Positions 8,355-16,884 of a stretch of 35,594 bases of DNA are shown piece after piece. The DNA is from Planctomycetia bacterium. Its GTDB lineage: Bacteria > Planctomycetota > Planctomycetia > Pirellulales > Thermoguttaceae. The stretch spans positions 1-35,594 of the forward strand of contig JAUNBG010000036.1 of NCBI GenBank assembly GCA_030527205.1, written 5' to 3'. Positions within the stretch are counted from its first letter, which is position 1; each line of letters opens with the position of its first letter. The notes under the pieces were generated by a model. It had not been told where the DNA came from. It searched no databases and worked only from the letters and a program-made list of their open reading frames with translations. Position numbers and translations under genes: made by a program.

Positions 8355-9314
8355 TCAGGTTTCATTGAAAACGCCGAAATTCCGAAAACGTTGATAACGT
8401 TTTTCGACCAATTGATCGACAGATATTTTCGTTAATTCTCGCAAATTTGAGCGCAAAAATTGCTTCATACGAGACGCCATCAAATGATGATCGCGATGCG
8501 CTCCGCCAAGAGGCTCTTCAATAACGTCATCAACAATGCCAAAGTTATAAAGACAATTGGATGTAAATTTGAGAGCTTCGGCCGCTTTGTCTTTAAACTC
8601 ATGACTTTTCCATAAAATACCGGCGCAGCCTTCCGGACTGATAACGCTATAATAGGAATGTTCAAGCATAGCAATCCGATCGCCGACGCAAATTCCAATC
8701 GCGCCGCCGCTTCCCCCTTCGCCAATAATAACGCAAATAATCGGCGTTTTGAGGGTTGCCATTTCGAACATTGATTCCGCAATGACCTGCGCTATTCCGC
8801 GTTCTTCCGAAGCAACTCCCGGATAAGCGCCGGGCGTATCGACAAAACTGATAATCGGGAGTCCGAATTTTGCCGCCATTTTCATTTTTGCCATTGCCTT
8901 GCGATAACCTTCCGGATGAGCGCAGCCGAAATTGCATTGCATTCGTTCTTTGGCATTGCGACCTTTTTGATGACCAACGACCATAACCTTAAACTCGTCC
9001 AGTTTTGCCCAACCGGTTCGAATAGCGCGATCATCGCCAAAACTTTTATCGCCATGAAGTTCAATAAAATCGTCAAAAACGAGTTCCAAATAGTCGACCG
9101 TTTGCGGACGGTCTGGATGTCGGGCAACTTCGACAGTCTCCCAGGCGGTCAGATTGGCATAAACTTTTCTTTTAAGATCGGCTATTCCCAATCGAAGACG
9201 TTGAATCTCATCCCGAACTTCTGGAGAATCGTTGTTTTTTTTCAGCAATTCCAGTTTTGCTTCCAATTCAAAAATCGGACGTTCAAACGATAAACGCGGT
9301 TCAACCGACGACAT
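8355..9314 (-). CDS. accA: Acetyl-CoA carboxylase carboxyltransferase subunit alpha
   Basis: Alpha subunit of the carboxyltransferase half of acetyl-CoA carboxylase, which passes CO2 from biotin to acetyl-CoA to give malonyl-CoA for fatty acid synthesis. It works in the cytoplasm with AccD, whose gene is not in this window. The 319-residue length is typical. The sequence is recognisable throughout: the N-terminal helix FELEAKLELL, ARHPDRPQTVDYLE, FIELHGDKSFGDDRAI, HPEGYRKAMAKMKMA, FVDTPGAYPGVASEERG, IGEGGSGGAIGI and SYYSVISPEGCAGILWK. The crotonase-fold oxyanion Gly residues (GEGGSGGA) are intact. The start is ATG. It is on the same strand as the GTPase and oxidase genes upstream, but a 255-base gap separates it from the GTPase gene, so it may have its own promoter. 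Confidence 0.97.
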   Translation of the reverse strand: MSSVEPRLSFERPIFELEAKLELLKKNNDSPEVRDEIQRLRLGIADLKRKVYANLTAWETVEVARHPDRPQTVDYLELVFDDFIELHGDKSFGDDRAIRTGWAKLDEFKVMVVGHQKGRNAKERMQCNFGCAHPEGYRKAMAKMKMAAKFGLPIISFVDTPGAYPGVASEERGIAQVIAESMFEMATLKTPIICVIIGEGGSGGAIGICVGDRIAMLEHSYYSVISPEGCAGILWKSHEFKDKAAEALKFTSNCLYNFGIVDDVIEEPLGGAHRDHHLMASRMKQFLRSNLRELTKISVDQLVEKRYQRFRNFGVFNET

Positions 9315-9457
9315 AACTGTTTTCCTTCACAATATCGATCAACATTATTCCTCCGAATGATAGAAAACATTTTACATGAAAATCGATTTGCTTGGAAGGA
9401 GTCCAAAACGGTTATCGATTCAAGAATGATCTTTTTTATGAAAGATTCAACTTTTTA

Positions 9458-9541
9458 CCCCCCCCAAACGTTTCGCAAGCCTGCCAACAAAAGACGGATT
9501 AAGAAAGGATAATTCCTGTTCAACCCCTGCGTTCCCCCCCC
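9458..9541. repeat. Two C8 homopolymer tracts in intergenic DNA
   Basis: Runs of eight C occur at 9458-9465 and 9534-9541 in the 255-base gap between accA and the GTPase gene (9315-9569). Such runs are rare in this AT-rich sequence. Between them lies AAGAAAGGATAATTCCTGTTCAACCCC, split here as AATTCCTG and TTCAACCCC, which resembles part of the dispersed repeat near 14623. Their position is upstream of accA and downstream of the GTPase gene on the minus strand. Confidence 0.5.
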
Positions 9542-9569
9542 TGAGCAACTTTGATTTCAATTCAATTGA

Positions 9570-10577
9570 TCAGGGCATAACATGAATTTCGATAATATCG
9601 CCTTCATTGATGACATAATCCCCTTTAACCATTGTTCCGTCATGAACGGCAGAACCCCAAACGCGCCCGGATTTGAATTTTTGAACATAATCTTTATGAA
9701 TCATTTCAGCCAGATCAAGAATAGTATCGCCCTGTTTGACTGTAAACGGTTTATCGCGATCCGGTTCTTTTTGCGTTGGCTGTTTTGTATAAACCCGAAA
9801 AACGTTCATCGATTCATAAATGGCATTTCGTAAAGTCTCGATTCCGATCATTTCCGTTGAAGAAATGACGAATTCCTGAAAATCCAGCGGATAAAGTTCA
9901 TGAAAAAGTTCCAAACGTTCCGTTGCATCAGGAAGATCAATTTTGTTCGGAACGATAAATGTTTTCGTAAATGAAAGTCCGACATCGTCCTCATCCAAAG
10001 ACGAAACGTTAGCCAAACGGGTTTTGGTTGTTTGAAGTCGCTCCAAAACGTCAACGCATTGTTGAATTCCGTCATCGTCTCCAAGGTCAAGCATTAAAAG
10101 AATAAGCTCGGCGCCGCGAATATATCCATAAAGATAAGGTTCAAGAAAGTCAGGCGTAATCGGCGGCGTATCGATCAATTGAACATAAACATCATTCCAG
10201 GGCATCATTCCAGGCATCGGAGCCTGCGTTGTAAACGGATACGGAGCAACCTCCGGTTTCGCTTTTGTCATTACAGACAGAAATTGACTTTTCCCCGCAT
10301 TCGGACCGCCAATCAAAATCGCTGTTCCTGCTCCCTGACGCGGAATTTTAAAAGATTTTGCCCCCCCTTTTTTGCTGCCTCCCTGACGACTTTGCTCCAT
10401 TTCCTTGCGAACATCTGACATTTTCGTCTTGAGCATCATCTGCATTTTTTCGCTCGCCTTATGTTTCGGAATTTCAGCGAACATAATTTGCAGCCATTTC
10501 AGCTCTTCATCAAGCGATTGAGCTCGTCGATAATTTTCTTCGGCTTTGAGATATTGAGGGGTCAGATTTGCAGCCAT
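9570..10577 (-). CDS. DRG/Obg-related GTPase with C-terminal TGS domain
   Basis: GTP-binding protein of the Obg-HflX superfamily, closest in layout to the DRG branch: an N-terminal helical region (residues 1-75), a G domain and a TGS domain (about 265-335). The P-loop is GGPNAGKS at 90-97, G3 is DTPP at 136-139, and G4 is NKID at 211-214. TGS domains bind RNA or ribosome-associated ligands in related proteins, so a translation-linked role is likely, but the cellular function is not known. The start ATG has AAAGGAT upstream. The gene follows the bd-like oxidase gene by 38 bases on the same strand and may share its transcript. Codons 69-73 contain the run A6G7 (10361-10373 on the plus strand), a spot prone to slippage. 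Confidence 0.85.
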   Translation of the reverse strand: MAANLTPQYLKAEENYRRAQSLDEELKWLQIMFAEIPKHKASEKMQMMLKTKMSDVRKEMEQSRQGGSKKGGAKSFKIPRQGAGTAILIGGPNAGKSQFLSVMTKAKPEVAPYPFTTQAPMPGMMPWNDVYVQLIDTPPITPDFLEPYLYGYIRGAELILLMLDLGDDDGIQQCVDVLERLQTTKTRLANVSSLDEDDVGLSFTKTFIVPNKIDLPDATERLELFHELYPLDFQEFVISSTEMIGIETLRNAIYESMNVFRVYTKQPTQKEPDRDKPFTVKQGDTILDLAEMIHKDYVQKFKSGRVWGSAVHDGTMVKGDYVINEGDIIEIHVMP

Positions 10578-10615
10578 TGGTTATCTATTTATCCTTTTGA
10601 TTAACGAAACTATAT

Positions 10616-12604
10616 TTATTGAATCACATTTTTTGGCATTTCGGTTCGTATTGTTAAGAGATAATCGGCGAGAAGCTCTGCTTCAACTTCGGAACCAAGC
10701 CAAGGCGGCATATAAAATCCGGGTCTGTTCAAATGTTGAACCAAATCAATGATTTCCGGCTTCAGTTTCCCTGTCAGCAAAGGACCAACAGCCGAATAAC
10801 CGCATTTTGCCGCATGACAATCATTGCAATGATGAACAAAAATAACTTCGCCCAAAGCAATACGATCTTCTTCGGAAACTTTTAAAAGATCAGGATTCCC
10901 TTTTCGCGAAAGAATTCGTTCCATAATTTGATTTGGATTATTGTCCTGATCCGTTAAACTTTGCGCTTCAATCGACGTTAACGGTTGAGGCGTTTCCGCT
11001 TGACTGTAATCAGATAAAACTTCTAAAGGTTTTGGCGAATTTAGGTCCAAATCATCTTGACCTGTCGCTCCAGAAGTTTCCGCTAAATTGTTCGTCGAAA
11101 TCGGTTGAAAAATGGGAATCGAATTTTGAGTCGCGTTAATATTTTGATTTGAATTCAAGTTCTGATTCTGATTCGAAGTTTGAATAAGAATTGAATTTTC
11201 GCCCGACAATAATAAGCCTTGCGTTAAACGAATCGATTCCTTGGGGCTGGAAGTCAATTTCAATTCTTCAAACAATTGATTCTCAACAACTGAAAGTTCA
11301 TCGCTTCGCAATTCCTTTATCGATAATTCATTGCTTAACGGCTCATTGGTCAATGGTTCATTGGTCAATGGCTCTGCTGTTGATTCTTCTTTGATCAAAT
11401 TTTCTTTTATTGTTTTTTGATTCGGAAATTTATATTTTTCATAAGAAAAACGATCTGCTGAAATATTCAATTCCGGATATTTTTCCTGAAGTTTATTCAA
11501 ATAAAGTTTTGTCCAAATTCCTTCATATAAAATGCCGCCGTCGCATTGAAATCTCTTGATTTCATCGACATAAACCTGATTTCCATAGACTTTTTGATCA
11601 ACAACAAACGGTTTGCGAACCGCCTCGCGCAAAAATTCGCCAGTCGAAATGCCGACAATCCCAAACAACAATAAAGCGGTTGCAAATCCAGCGCTCATTT
11701 TTTTGGGCGATTTAAAAGGACCAATAATCAACAACAAAGTCATTCCGAAGAGCGTTGCAATAAAAATTGCCAAAAAGATATTCATTGCCGCCGCTCGCTC
11801 AAGCATCATTCGAGACGATTCCGGCAAGAACCAGAACCAACCAATGCTTCCCAAAACAATGAAAAAAATGCCAAAAATCGACGGCAATCTCATTCGTCGA
11901 ACAATTTTGCCTCGAATTTCTGCGTCTTTTTCAACAATTGACGCATGAAGATAAACATAAAAAGTTGCCAAAACCAAAGCGGCGCCTGTTCGCAAAATCA
12001 TTTGAGGAAAAAATTGAACATTGACAAACGCCAACCAAAACTCTTGCGTAAAACCAGCTCGACACAAAAAACCGGTTTGCCCCAGGATTCCGTTCTCTTG
12101 ATTCGCCCAATCTGATAACAGCGACTGACTATTGAGCATAAACGCTGTTATTCCTGTTATCAAAACCAGAGAAATCCAAGCCGAGAAAGCATAAATCCAA
12201 CCCATAAAAATATGCGCTCGCGGCTTCATTTGATCCCAAAAATAATAGAACCCGAAAGCAGCGATTATCTCAAGAATGAAAAAGACCCATTCAATCGCCC
12301 AGCCAAAAACGAATGTTCGAATGAGTAATTCGGTTGCCAGCGGCGAAGCCAATCCAATCGTCCACCAAATTCCAACGCCGGTTATGGCTCCAAAAACAAC
12401 CGTCAAGAGAACAAAAAAGCGGACATGTTTTTTCCAATAAGAACGATATTTCTCGTTTTTCGTCCGCAATGAATGTCGATTTTCCAATGCCAATAAAATT
12501 CCGCCGCCAACCGCATAATGAGCAACAAGAACATGAACAACCGCGACGATTGCAATAATCATTGGAGCGGTCAATCCCGGAACATAAAACCAAGGATAAT
12601 GCAT
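10616..12604 (-). CDS. Cytochrome bd-like oxidase subunit I fused to cytochrome c
   Basis: Inner-membrane respiratory protein, 662 residues. Residues 1-330 contain about eight or nine hydrophobic helices and CydA-like features: HVLVAHYAVGGG near the start (possible haem His24 and His29), GWAIEWVFFILEIIAAFGFYY with two Glu residues in a helix, and GEFLREAVRKPFVV at the end of the membrane part. Residues 385-560 are a polar linker with Thr-Asn-Glu-Pro-Leu repeats and an Asn/Gln-rich run. Residues 575-660 form a cytochrome c domain with CNDCH at 593-597 and a possible axial Met in FYMPPWLG. The layout differs from true CydA, which has no haem c, and no cydB gene adjoins. It may pass electrons between quinol or cytochrome c and another partner; the direction is not clear. 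The start is ATG, 38 bases before the GTPase gene. Confidence 0.8.
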   Translation of the reverse strand: MHYPWFYVPGLTAPMIIAIVAVVHVLVAHYAVGGGILLALENRHSLRTKNEKYRSYWKKHVRFFVLLTVVFGAITGVGIWWTIGLASPLATELLIRTFVFGWAIEWVFFILEIIAAFGFYYFWDQMKPRAHIFMGWIYAFSAWISLVLITGITAFMLNSQSLLSDWANQENGILGQTGFLCRAGFTQEFWLAFVNVQFFPQMILRTGAALVLATFYVYLHASIVEKDAEIRGKIVRRMRLPSIFGIFFIVLGSIGWFWFLPESSRMMLERAAAMNIFLAIFIATLFGMTLLLIIGPFKSPKKMSAGFATALLLFGIVGISTGEFLREAVRKPFVVDQKVYGNQVYVDEIKRFQCDGGILYEGIWTKLYLNKLQEKYPELNISADRFSYEKYKFPNQKTIKENLIKEESTAEPLTNEPLTNEPLSNELSIKELRSDELSVVENQLFEELKLTSSPKESIRLTQGLLLSGENSILIQTSNQNQNLNSNQNINATQNSIPIFQPISTNNLAETSGATGQDDLDLNSPKPLEVLSDYSQAETPQPLTSIEAQSLTDQDNNPNQIMERILSRKGNPDLLKVSEEDRIALGEVIFVHHCNDCHAAKCGYSAVGPLLTGKLKPEIIDLVQHLNRPGFYMPPWLGSEVEAELLADYLLTIRTEMPKNVIQ
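11329..11373 (-). repeat. 15-bp tandem repeat, three copies, coding
   Basis: On the plus strand CATTGCTTAACGGCT (11329-11343), CATTGGTCAATGGTT (11344-11358) and CATTGGTCAATGGCT (11359-11373) follow each other. The last two differ at one base. They encode the LTNEP/LSNEL units in the linker of the bd-like protein. In-frame five-residue units can be gained or lost without breaking the gene. Confidence 0.8.
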
Positions 12605-12757
12605 TCCCTTTCTCCTTCATTGGAAAATGAAAAGCGTCAAGCAGAATCAAACTCAAATGATTTATTTGTTTTGAAATTTGATTCCAAAAACATCATTAAC
12701 ATATTCAAGCGTCACAAAAATCCCCATTATCCATTCTCGACAACGAACAGCTGTTGA

Positions 12758-13486
12758 TTACTCAATGCGACGCTTGTTGACCATTCCAGTTTCGATATCA
12801 TTTATATAAGGAACAGGATCATCAACGCCAGCTTCGCGAAAACCAGCAAGGCGCAGTTGGCATGATTCGCATTTTCCGCAGGAAAAACCGTTTTCATCCA
12901 ACGAATAACAGGTTCGCGTCATCGAATAATCAACCCCCAAACTCAAACCGAGTTTTATTATGTCTCCTTTAGACAAGGATAATAATGGGGTTTTGATTTG
13001 AAATGTTGAGGTTTCTTCAATGCCCGCTTTGGTTGCCAATTTCGCCGTTTTTTCAAAAGAATGCAAAAAAGCGGGACGACAATCAGGATAACCGCTATAA
13101 TCAACATTATTAACGCCCAACCAAATTTCTTCTGTTTGACGGGTTTCTGCAAAAGCGACTGCCAATGACAGAAAAATCATATTTCGCGCCGGAACATAAG
13201 AACTTGGAATGGAATGACCTATTTGGTCAAAAGAAACATTTTGATCGACTTCAATAGAATCATCGGTCAACGAACTTCCGCCAAAAAGTCGAAGATTAAT
13301 CGGAAAAATAATATGTTCTGCGACTTCAAAACGCTTGGCAATCTGTTTCGCCGCTTCCAATTCAAACCGATGGCGTTGTTGATAATCGATCGTCAGCGCC
13401 AAAATGGATCGATTTTGCGACTTCGCAACGGCGCAAACGGTCGTCGAATCTAACCCGCCCGAAAGAAGAATAACCGCTTTTTTCAT
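12758..13486 (-). CDS. queC: 7-cyano-7-deazaguanine synthase QueC
   Basis: ATP-dependent enzyme that converts 7-carboxy-7-deazaguanine to preQ0 in the queuosine tRNA-modification pathway, in the cytoplasm. The N-terminus MKKAVILLSGGLDSTTV holds the PP-loop SGGLDS (residues 9-14). Further family motifs are LTIDYQQRH, YVPARNMIFLSLA, GVNNVDYSGYPDCRP and a C-terminal zinc site (CYS...CGKCESCQLR). The longest frame begins 14 codons upstream at TTG 13528 with a Lys-rich extension; I chose ATG 13486 because the family starts right before the PP-loop, giving 242 residues. Its ribosome binding site is weak (AAGAAG). It follows the kinase gene by 54 bases on the same strand. No other queuosine genes are in the window. 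Confidence 0.95.
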   Translation of the reverse strand: MKKAVILLSGGLDSTTVCAVAKSQNRSILALTIDYQQRHRFELEAAKQIAKRFEVAEHIIFPINLRLFGGSSLTDDSIEVDQNVSFDQIGHSIPSSYVPARNMIFLSLAVAFAETRQTEEIWLGVNNVDYSGYPDCRPAFLHSFEKTAKLATKAGIEETSTFQIKTPLLSLSKGDIIKLGLSLGVDYSMTRTCYSLDENGFSCGKCESCQLRLAGFREAGVDDPVPYINDIETGMVNKRRIE

Positions 13487-13540
13487 ATTTTTGTTTTTCT
13501 TCTTGAATTTCAACAATTCAATGATCAATCAATAAAATTT

Positions 13541-14410
13541 TTAATGAACTGTATCGCCGATTTCCGGTTTTTTTCGAAAGATTCGAGTTGTTCGCAAAAT
13601 ATGAAGAATATCTTTGGCGGATTGCGGTCGCCGATCAGGATTTTTGGACATCATATTTTTTAAAAGTTCGCTGAACTCCGGCGTTACATTTTGATTTCGA
13701 GCCGTTATGGAAGGAATTGATCCCGTCAAATGTTTTTGAAGAAGATCGTCAATCGTAACTCCTGTAAAAGTCGGTCGAGCCGAAAGCATTTCAAAAAAGC
13801 TGCAAGCCAAACTATAAATATCGGAACGGCCATCAAGCGGTTGACCCAAAATTTGTTCCGGCGACATATAACTTCCCGTTCCTTGAGGTTTTGATCTTAT
13901 TCGCAATAATTTAACCAACGGATTGACTTTGATCGATTTAGCCAAAGCAAAATCGATAAGTTTAATTCCTTTTTCTGGCAAATACAGAAAATTGTCCGGT
14001 TTAACATCTCGATGAACCCAACCTTGAGAATGCAAATAATGAAGCGCTTCCAACATCTGCGGAATCATAACCGGCAACTCAACACAATAATTTTCGTAAC
14101 CTCGATTGATTATTTGCTTGATATTTATTCCGGCATACCATTCCATAACAATATAGGGAATTTTCTGATGTTTGCCGAATTCTTGCATTTCAATGATTCG
14201 TTCATGATGAAGCTTGGAACCGACGTCATATTCCCATTTAATGAGAGCGACTTGGCTGGCATCTTGACTGGTTCTATAAAACAACGTTTTAATCCCGACA
14301 TAACGTCTTTCCCGATCATTATAAGCCTGCCAGGTTCGACTTGTTTGACCGGTATAGACCGCATTGATCAAACGATAAGGACCAATATATTCGACAAGAC
14401 TTGAACTCAC
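13541..14410 (-). CDS. Ser/Thr protein kinase with DFA instead of DFG
   Basis: Eukaryotic-like (Hanks-type) Ser/Thr kinase of 289 residues that is almost entirely kinase domain, with no membrane helix or sensor domain. Visible elements, numbered from the start used here: Lys41 (VGIK), Glu60 as the helix-C partner, HRDVKPDN at 133-140, DFA at 153-155 where DFG is usual, GTGSYMSPEQ as the activation and P+1 segment, and DGRSDIYSLAC. The Gly-rich loop is degenerate (VYTGQTSRTW). The catalytic Asp, Lys and Asn are all present, so activity is possible. The longest frame starts at TTG 14455, but GTG 14410 has GAGGA five bases upstream and gives a normal N-terminus, so I use it. It lies directly upstream of queC. 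Confidence 0.9.
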   Translation of the reverse strand: MSSSLVEYIGPYRLINAVYTGQTSRTWQAYNDRERRYVGIKTLFYRTSQDASQVALIKWEYDVGSKLHHERIIEMQEFGKHQKIPYIVMEWYAGINIKQIINRGYENYCVELPVMIPQMLEALHYLHSQGWVHRDVKPDNFLYLPEKGIKLIDFALAKSIKVNPLVKLLRIRSKPQGTGSYMSPEQILGQPLDGRSDIYSLACSFFEMLSARPTFTGVTIDDLLQKHLTGSIPSITARNQNVTPEFSELLKNMMSKNPDRRPQSAKDILHILRTTRIFRKKPEIGDTVH

Positions 14411-14761
14411 AAAATTCCTCTTCTTTTCTTTCCCAACATAAGGAGAAAAGACCAAAACGTCTGTTCCCGATTTATTTTTCTTGCTGATTTCTTACAATTA
14501 TATTGTATATGAATGAAATACTCAACATCAATTCCATTTTTTTCTCTTGAGAATCCAGAGTAAAATATTTTCAAGAAGAAGAACAATTATGCCGATATTA
14601 ACGATTAGGCGGCCTAGTGCTTTATAATTCCTGCTTGTTGAAAATACGGAATCATTCGATTTTCAACCCCAACAGCGACGTTCTGACGACACAAAGGCGA
14701 AACCGTTGTTTCTTTGGCTTCGATACAAAAATAATTTGATTGCAAAATATTGGGGGAAATG
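14411..14761. other. Intergenic region between divergent kinase and barrel genes
   Basis: The 351 bases separate a minus-strand kinase gene from a plus-strand barrel gene, so both promoters should lie here. I could not pick a clear -35/-10 pair. One diverged copy of the dispersed repeat is at 14633-14652 (GCTTGTTGAAAATACGGAAT), followed by a second GATTTTCAACCCC at 14658-14670. The ribosome binding site GGGGGA at 14752-14757 serves the barrel gene. Confidence 0.4.
14633..14652 (-). repeat. Dispersed intergenic repeat, copy 5 (diverged)
   Basis: On the minus strand this reads ATTCCGTATTTTCAACAAGC. It keeps the TTTTCAAC core and flanking C/G bases but differs from the best copies in the CCGG part. 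It is preceded on the plus strand by ATAATTCCTG, a string that also occurs at 9511-9520. Confidence 0.4.
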
Positions 14762-15892
14762 ATGAACAAGTCAACTCATTGTCAAAAGAGTTTTCTCTTG
14801 AATAGTCTTTTGATTTCTGTTTTTACTTTTCTTCCAAATGTCCTTTGGGGGGTTAATTCAGAAAATTCTCTTTATTTTTCGTCCAAATTCTCAAGGACAA
14901 GTTCAACGTCTTGTTTTGATCCTTATCAAGATCATCAGTCTCGACTTTCGTTGGCTGAATCTGTTGTCAAATCTTTTAATGAAAAAGATTGTTCCGTTGA
15001 GCGTTTTGATTATAACGGAAATTCCCTTTCCTTTTCAAAAGAAGCGATTATTCGAGGTTCGCTTTCGTTGCCGTCTTTAAAAAAGATCCAAATTTGGGGA
15101 AATGCGTATTTGGGAAACGGGCATATAACGCCGAATGAAACAGGGCGAATCAAAAACAAGTTATCCGGCGCAATGGTCGGTTTAACATTAACCTGCGGTT
15201 CATACGGAAGAATTTCCGGTTATTATAATTTTAATGAGGGAAAATTGGATTTCTCCAACTTAAAAACGAAAGCGGAAACCAATCTTGCCGGTTTGAGTTA
15301 TTCAATGGAAGCGGGGTCGGCCTATTTAACCCTTTTGGGAACTTATGGAAACGATTCCTATATTTTAGATTCGTTACAGCAAAACAGATCGCTTGATTAT
15401 GAAGGTTATCAGGCAACCGGTTATATCGAAAGCGGTCTTCTGATGAAAACGAACGGACTTTTTGCCTTAAATCCGTTTGGTTCTTTACAATACAGTTATT
15501 TGGAACACGATTCTATTGATCGATCAACCTTGTCCATTCTTGACGGCGAGCAAACGAACTATAACGCATTTTATTCAACAATGGGTTCTCGAATAACGGT
15601 CAACCTTGCCGGAATGAACGCCTTTACATTGCAAGGCAGAATGGCCTGGATTCATCAATTGCGTTCGCAAAACGAATCGATTCAGAATATCAGTTTTGGA
15701 AGAATTCCCGGTTCCATTCTGCCGACCCAAGTTTTTTATGAAGGAAATGCCGGTCGAGATTATTTTTGGGGCGGCGCTGGATTAAGAGTCGGTTTATGGA
15801 ATTTTCTGGCTCTTTCGCTTGATTATGATCTTCTTGTCAACAGCTATCAAACGACTCATCTTGGAAGCGCCGGACTCCTTATCAGTTTTTAA
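14762..15892 (+). CDS. Outer-membrane beta-barrel protein, autotransporter-like
   Basis: Exported protein of 376 residues. A signal peptide (MNKSTHCQKSFLLNSLLISVF...LPNVLWG) is followed by a short Ser-rich region, then from about residue 100 a series of alternating hydrophobic and polar strands with Gly and aromatic residues at the turns (IQIWGNAYLGNG, GRISGYYNF, YGNDSYI, FWGGAGLRVGLWNFLALSLDYDLL). The last residue is Phe (GLLISF), as in substrates of the BAM outer-membrane assembly machinery. This fits an autotransporter-type barrel of about 12 strands without a long passenger, so the role may be as a porin-like or orphan barrel. TTG 14750 is the longest frame, but GGGGGA and two ATGs at 14759 and 14762 favour the later start. 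The 3' end overlaps the convergent ThuA-like gene by 11 bases. Confidence 0.7.
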   Translation: MNKSTHCQKSFLLNSLLISVFTFLPNVLWGVNSENSLYFSSKFSRTSSTSCFDPYQDHQSRLSLAESVVKSFNEKDCSVERFDYNGNSLSFSKEAIIRGSLSLPSLKKIQIWGNAYLGNGHITPNETGRIKNKLSGAMVGLTLTCGSYGRISGYYNFNEGKLDFSNLKTKAETNLAGLSYSMEAGSAYLTLLGTYGNDSYILDSLQQNRSLDYEGYQATGYIESGLLMKTNGLFALNPFGSLQYSYLEHDSIDRSTLSILDGEQTNYNAFYSTMGSRITVNLAGMNAFTLQGRMAWIHQLRSQNESIQNISFGRIPGSILPTQVFYEGNAGRDYFWGGAGLRVGLWNFLALSLDYDLLVNSYQTTHLGSAGLLISF

Positions 15893-16643
15893 CGCTTTCT
15901 TTTTGAGATTCGTTAATCAGCCATTGAACGCCGCGATAAAAAATGGTTCGATAATGTTCGTTATTGAAAGCGTTGCCGTCATGACCGGGAACAATCGCAA
16001 AAACAGGACTCTTTTTATAATGCCAAGTCCAAACAATTGGCTCCGACGATTCTGGATGATCGGTCTTAATCAAGACATTAATTCCCGGATTGAAATAAAG
16101 ATGATTGAAAACTTCGTCATTAATACTGAAATCGTCTAAATCTTTTGTTATTGGATGATTTTTGTTCTCGATAATAAAATGAACGTCGGTTGGATGCAAA
16201 TAGGACGACGCTTCATATTGTTGACCGTCGATTTCAAGTTCTTTAACAAGATAAGCGGTTCCGTATACTTCCCGGAAAAGCGGAAAATCGTTATGAGAAA
16301 TCAGCGCATGATGAAGCATAACCGTCGGCATTCCTTCGGTCCAAAGATTCGTTAAATTCGTTTTTTGATCTTCGGTCAACTCAAAAAATGATTGATCATG
16401 AAAAACAACGACGTCAAATTTTTCCGACAACCCCGGTTTGAGTATATCCTGTTGATCCGGAATCGAAATTTCATGAAAAGTCGCATTCGGCATTTCCGCA
16501 AGCATTTTATGCAGATTCTCCTGATCATAACTGTGTCCGCCAACGACTAAAAGAATTCGAATCGGATTGACATCCTGACCCAAAACGGAAAAAGAAAACG
16601 TTAAAACAAAAAACATCAAGAACGATAAGCAAACTCGTTTCAT
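15882..16643 (-). CDS. Secreted ThuA-like protein
   Basis: Exported protein of 254 residues with a signal peptide (MKRVCLSFLMFFVLTFSFSVLG|QD) and a ThuA-like (trehalose-utilisation) domain of class I glutamine-amidotransferase-like fold. Family signs are RILLVVGGHSYD at the start of the domain, FDVVVFHDQ, MPTVMLHHALISHNDFP, HPI(T) and SPVFAIVPGHDGNAFNNEHY near the end. In planctomycetes such proteins are common and usually linked to carbohydrate breakdown, but their reaction is not settled. The longest frame starts at 16760; ATG 16643 has AGAGAG upstream and puts the signal peptide at the N-terminus, so I use it. The 3' end overlaps the barrel gene by 11 bases. The gap 16644-16884 shows no gene. 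Confidence 0.8.
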   Translation of the reverse strand: MKRVCLSFLMFFVLTFSFSVLGQDVNPIRILLVVGGHSYDQENLHKMLAEMPNATFHEISIPDQQDILKPGLSEKFDVVVFHDQSFFELTEDQKTNLTNLWTEGMPTVMLHHALISHNDFPLFREVYGTAYLVKELEIDGQQYEASSYLHPTDVHFIIENKNHPITKDLDDFSINDEVFNHLYFNPGINVLIKTDHPESSEPIVWTWHYKKSPVFAIVPGHDGNAFNNEHYRTIFYRGVQWLINESQKESVKN

Positions 16644-16884
16644 TTTTCTCTCTCTGTATAAAATTGTCGACAAAATAATTCTCAGAAAGTTAAGCGCCTT
16701 GAAATCTTTGATTTTTGTTCTCAATCGCATTAAAAACAACAAACTCGGCAACGTCAGCAAGCCCGATAATGACCGGGATCGGTATCGAGTAAAAGACGCC
16801 CTGTTTTTATATGAACCTTTTGCCTATTTTAACTTTGATCCATTTGAAAGATTCGTTATCAAAAACTCAGACTTCAAATTGTCT

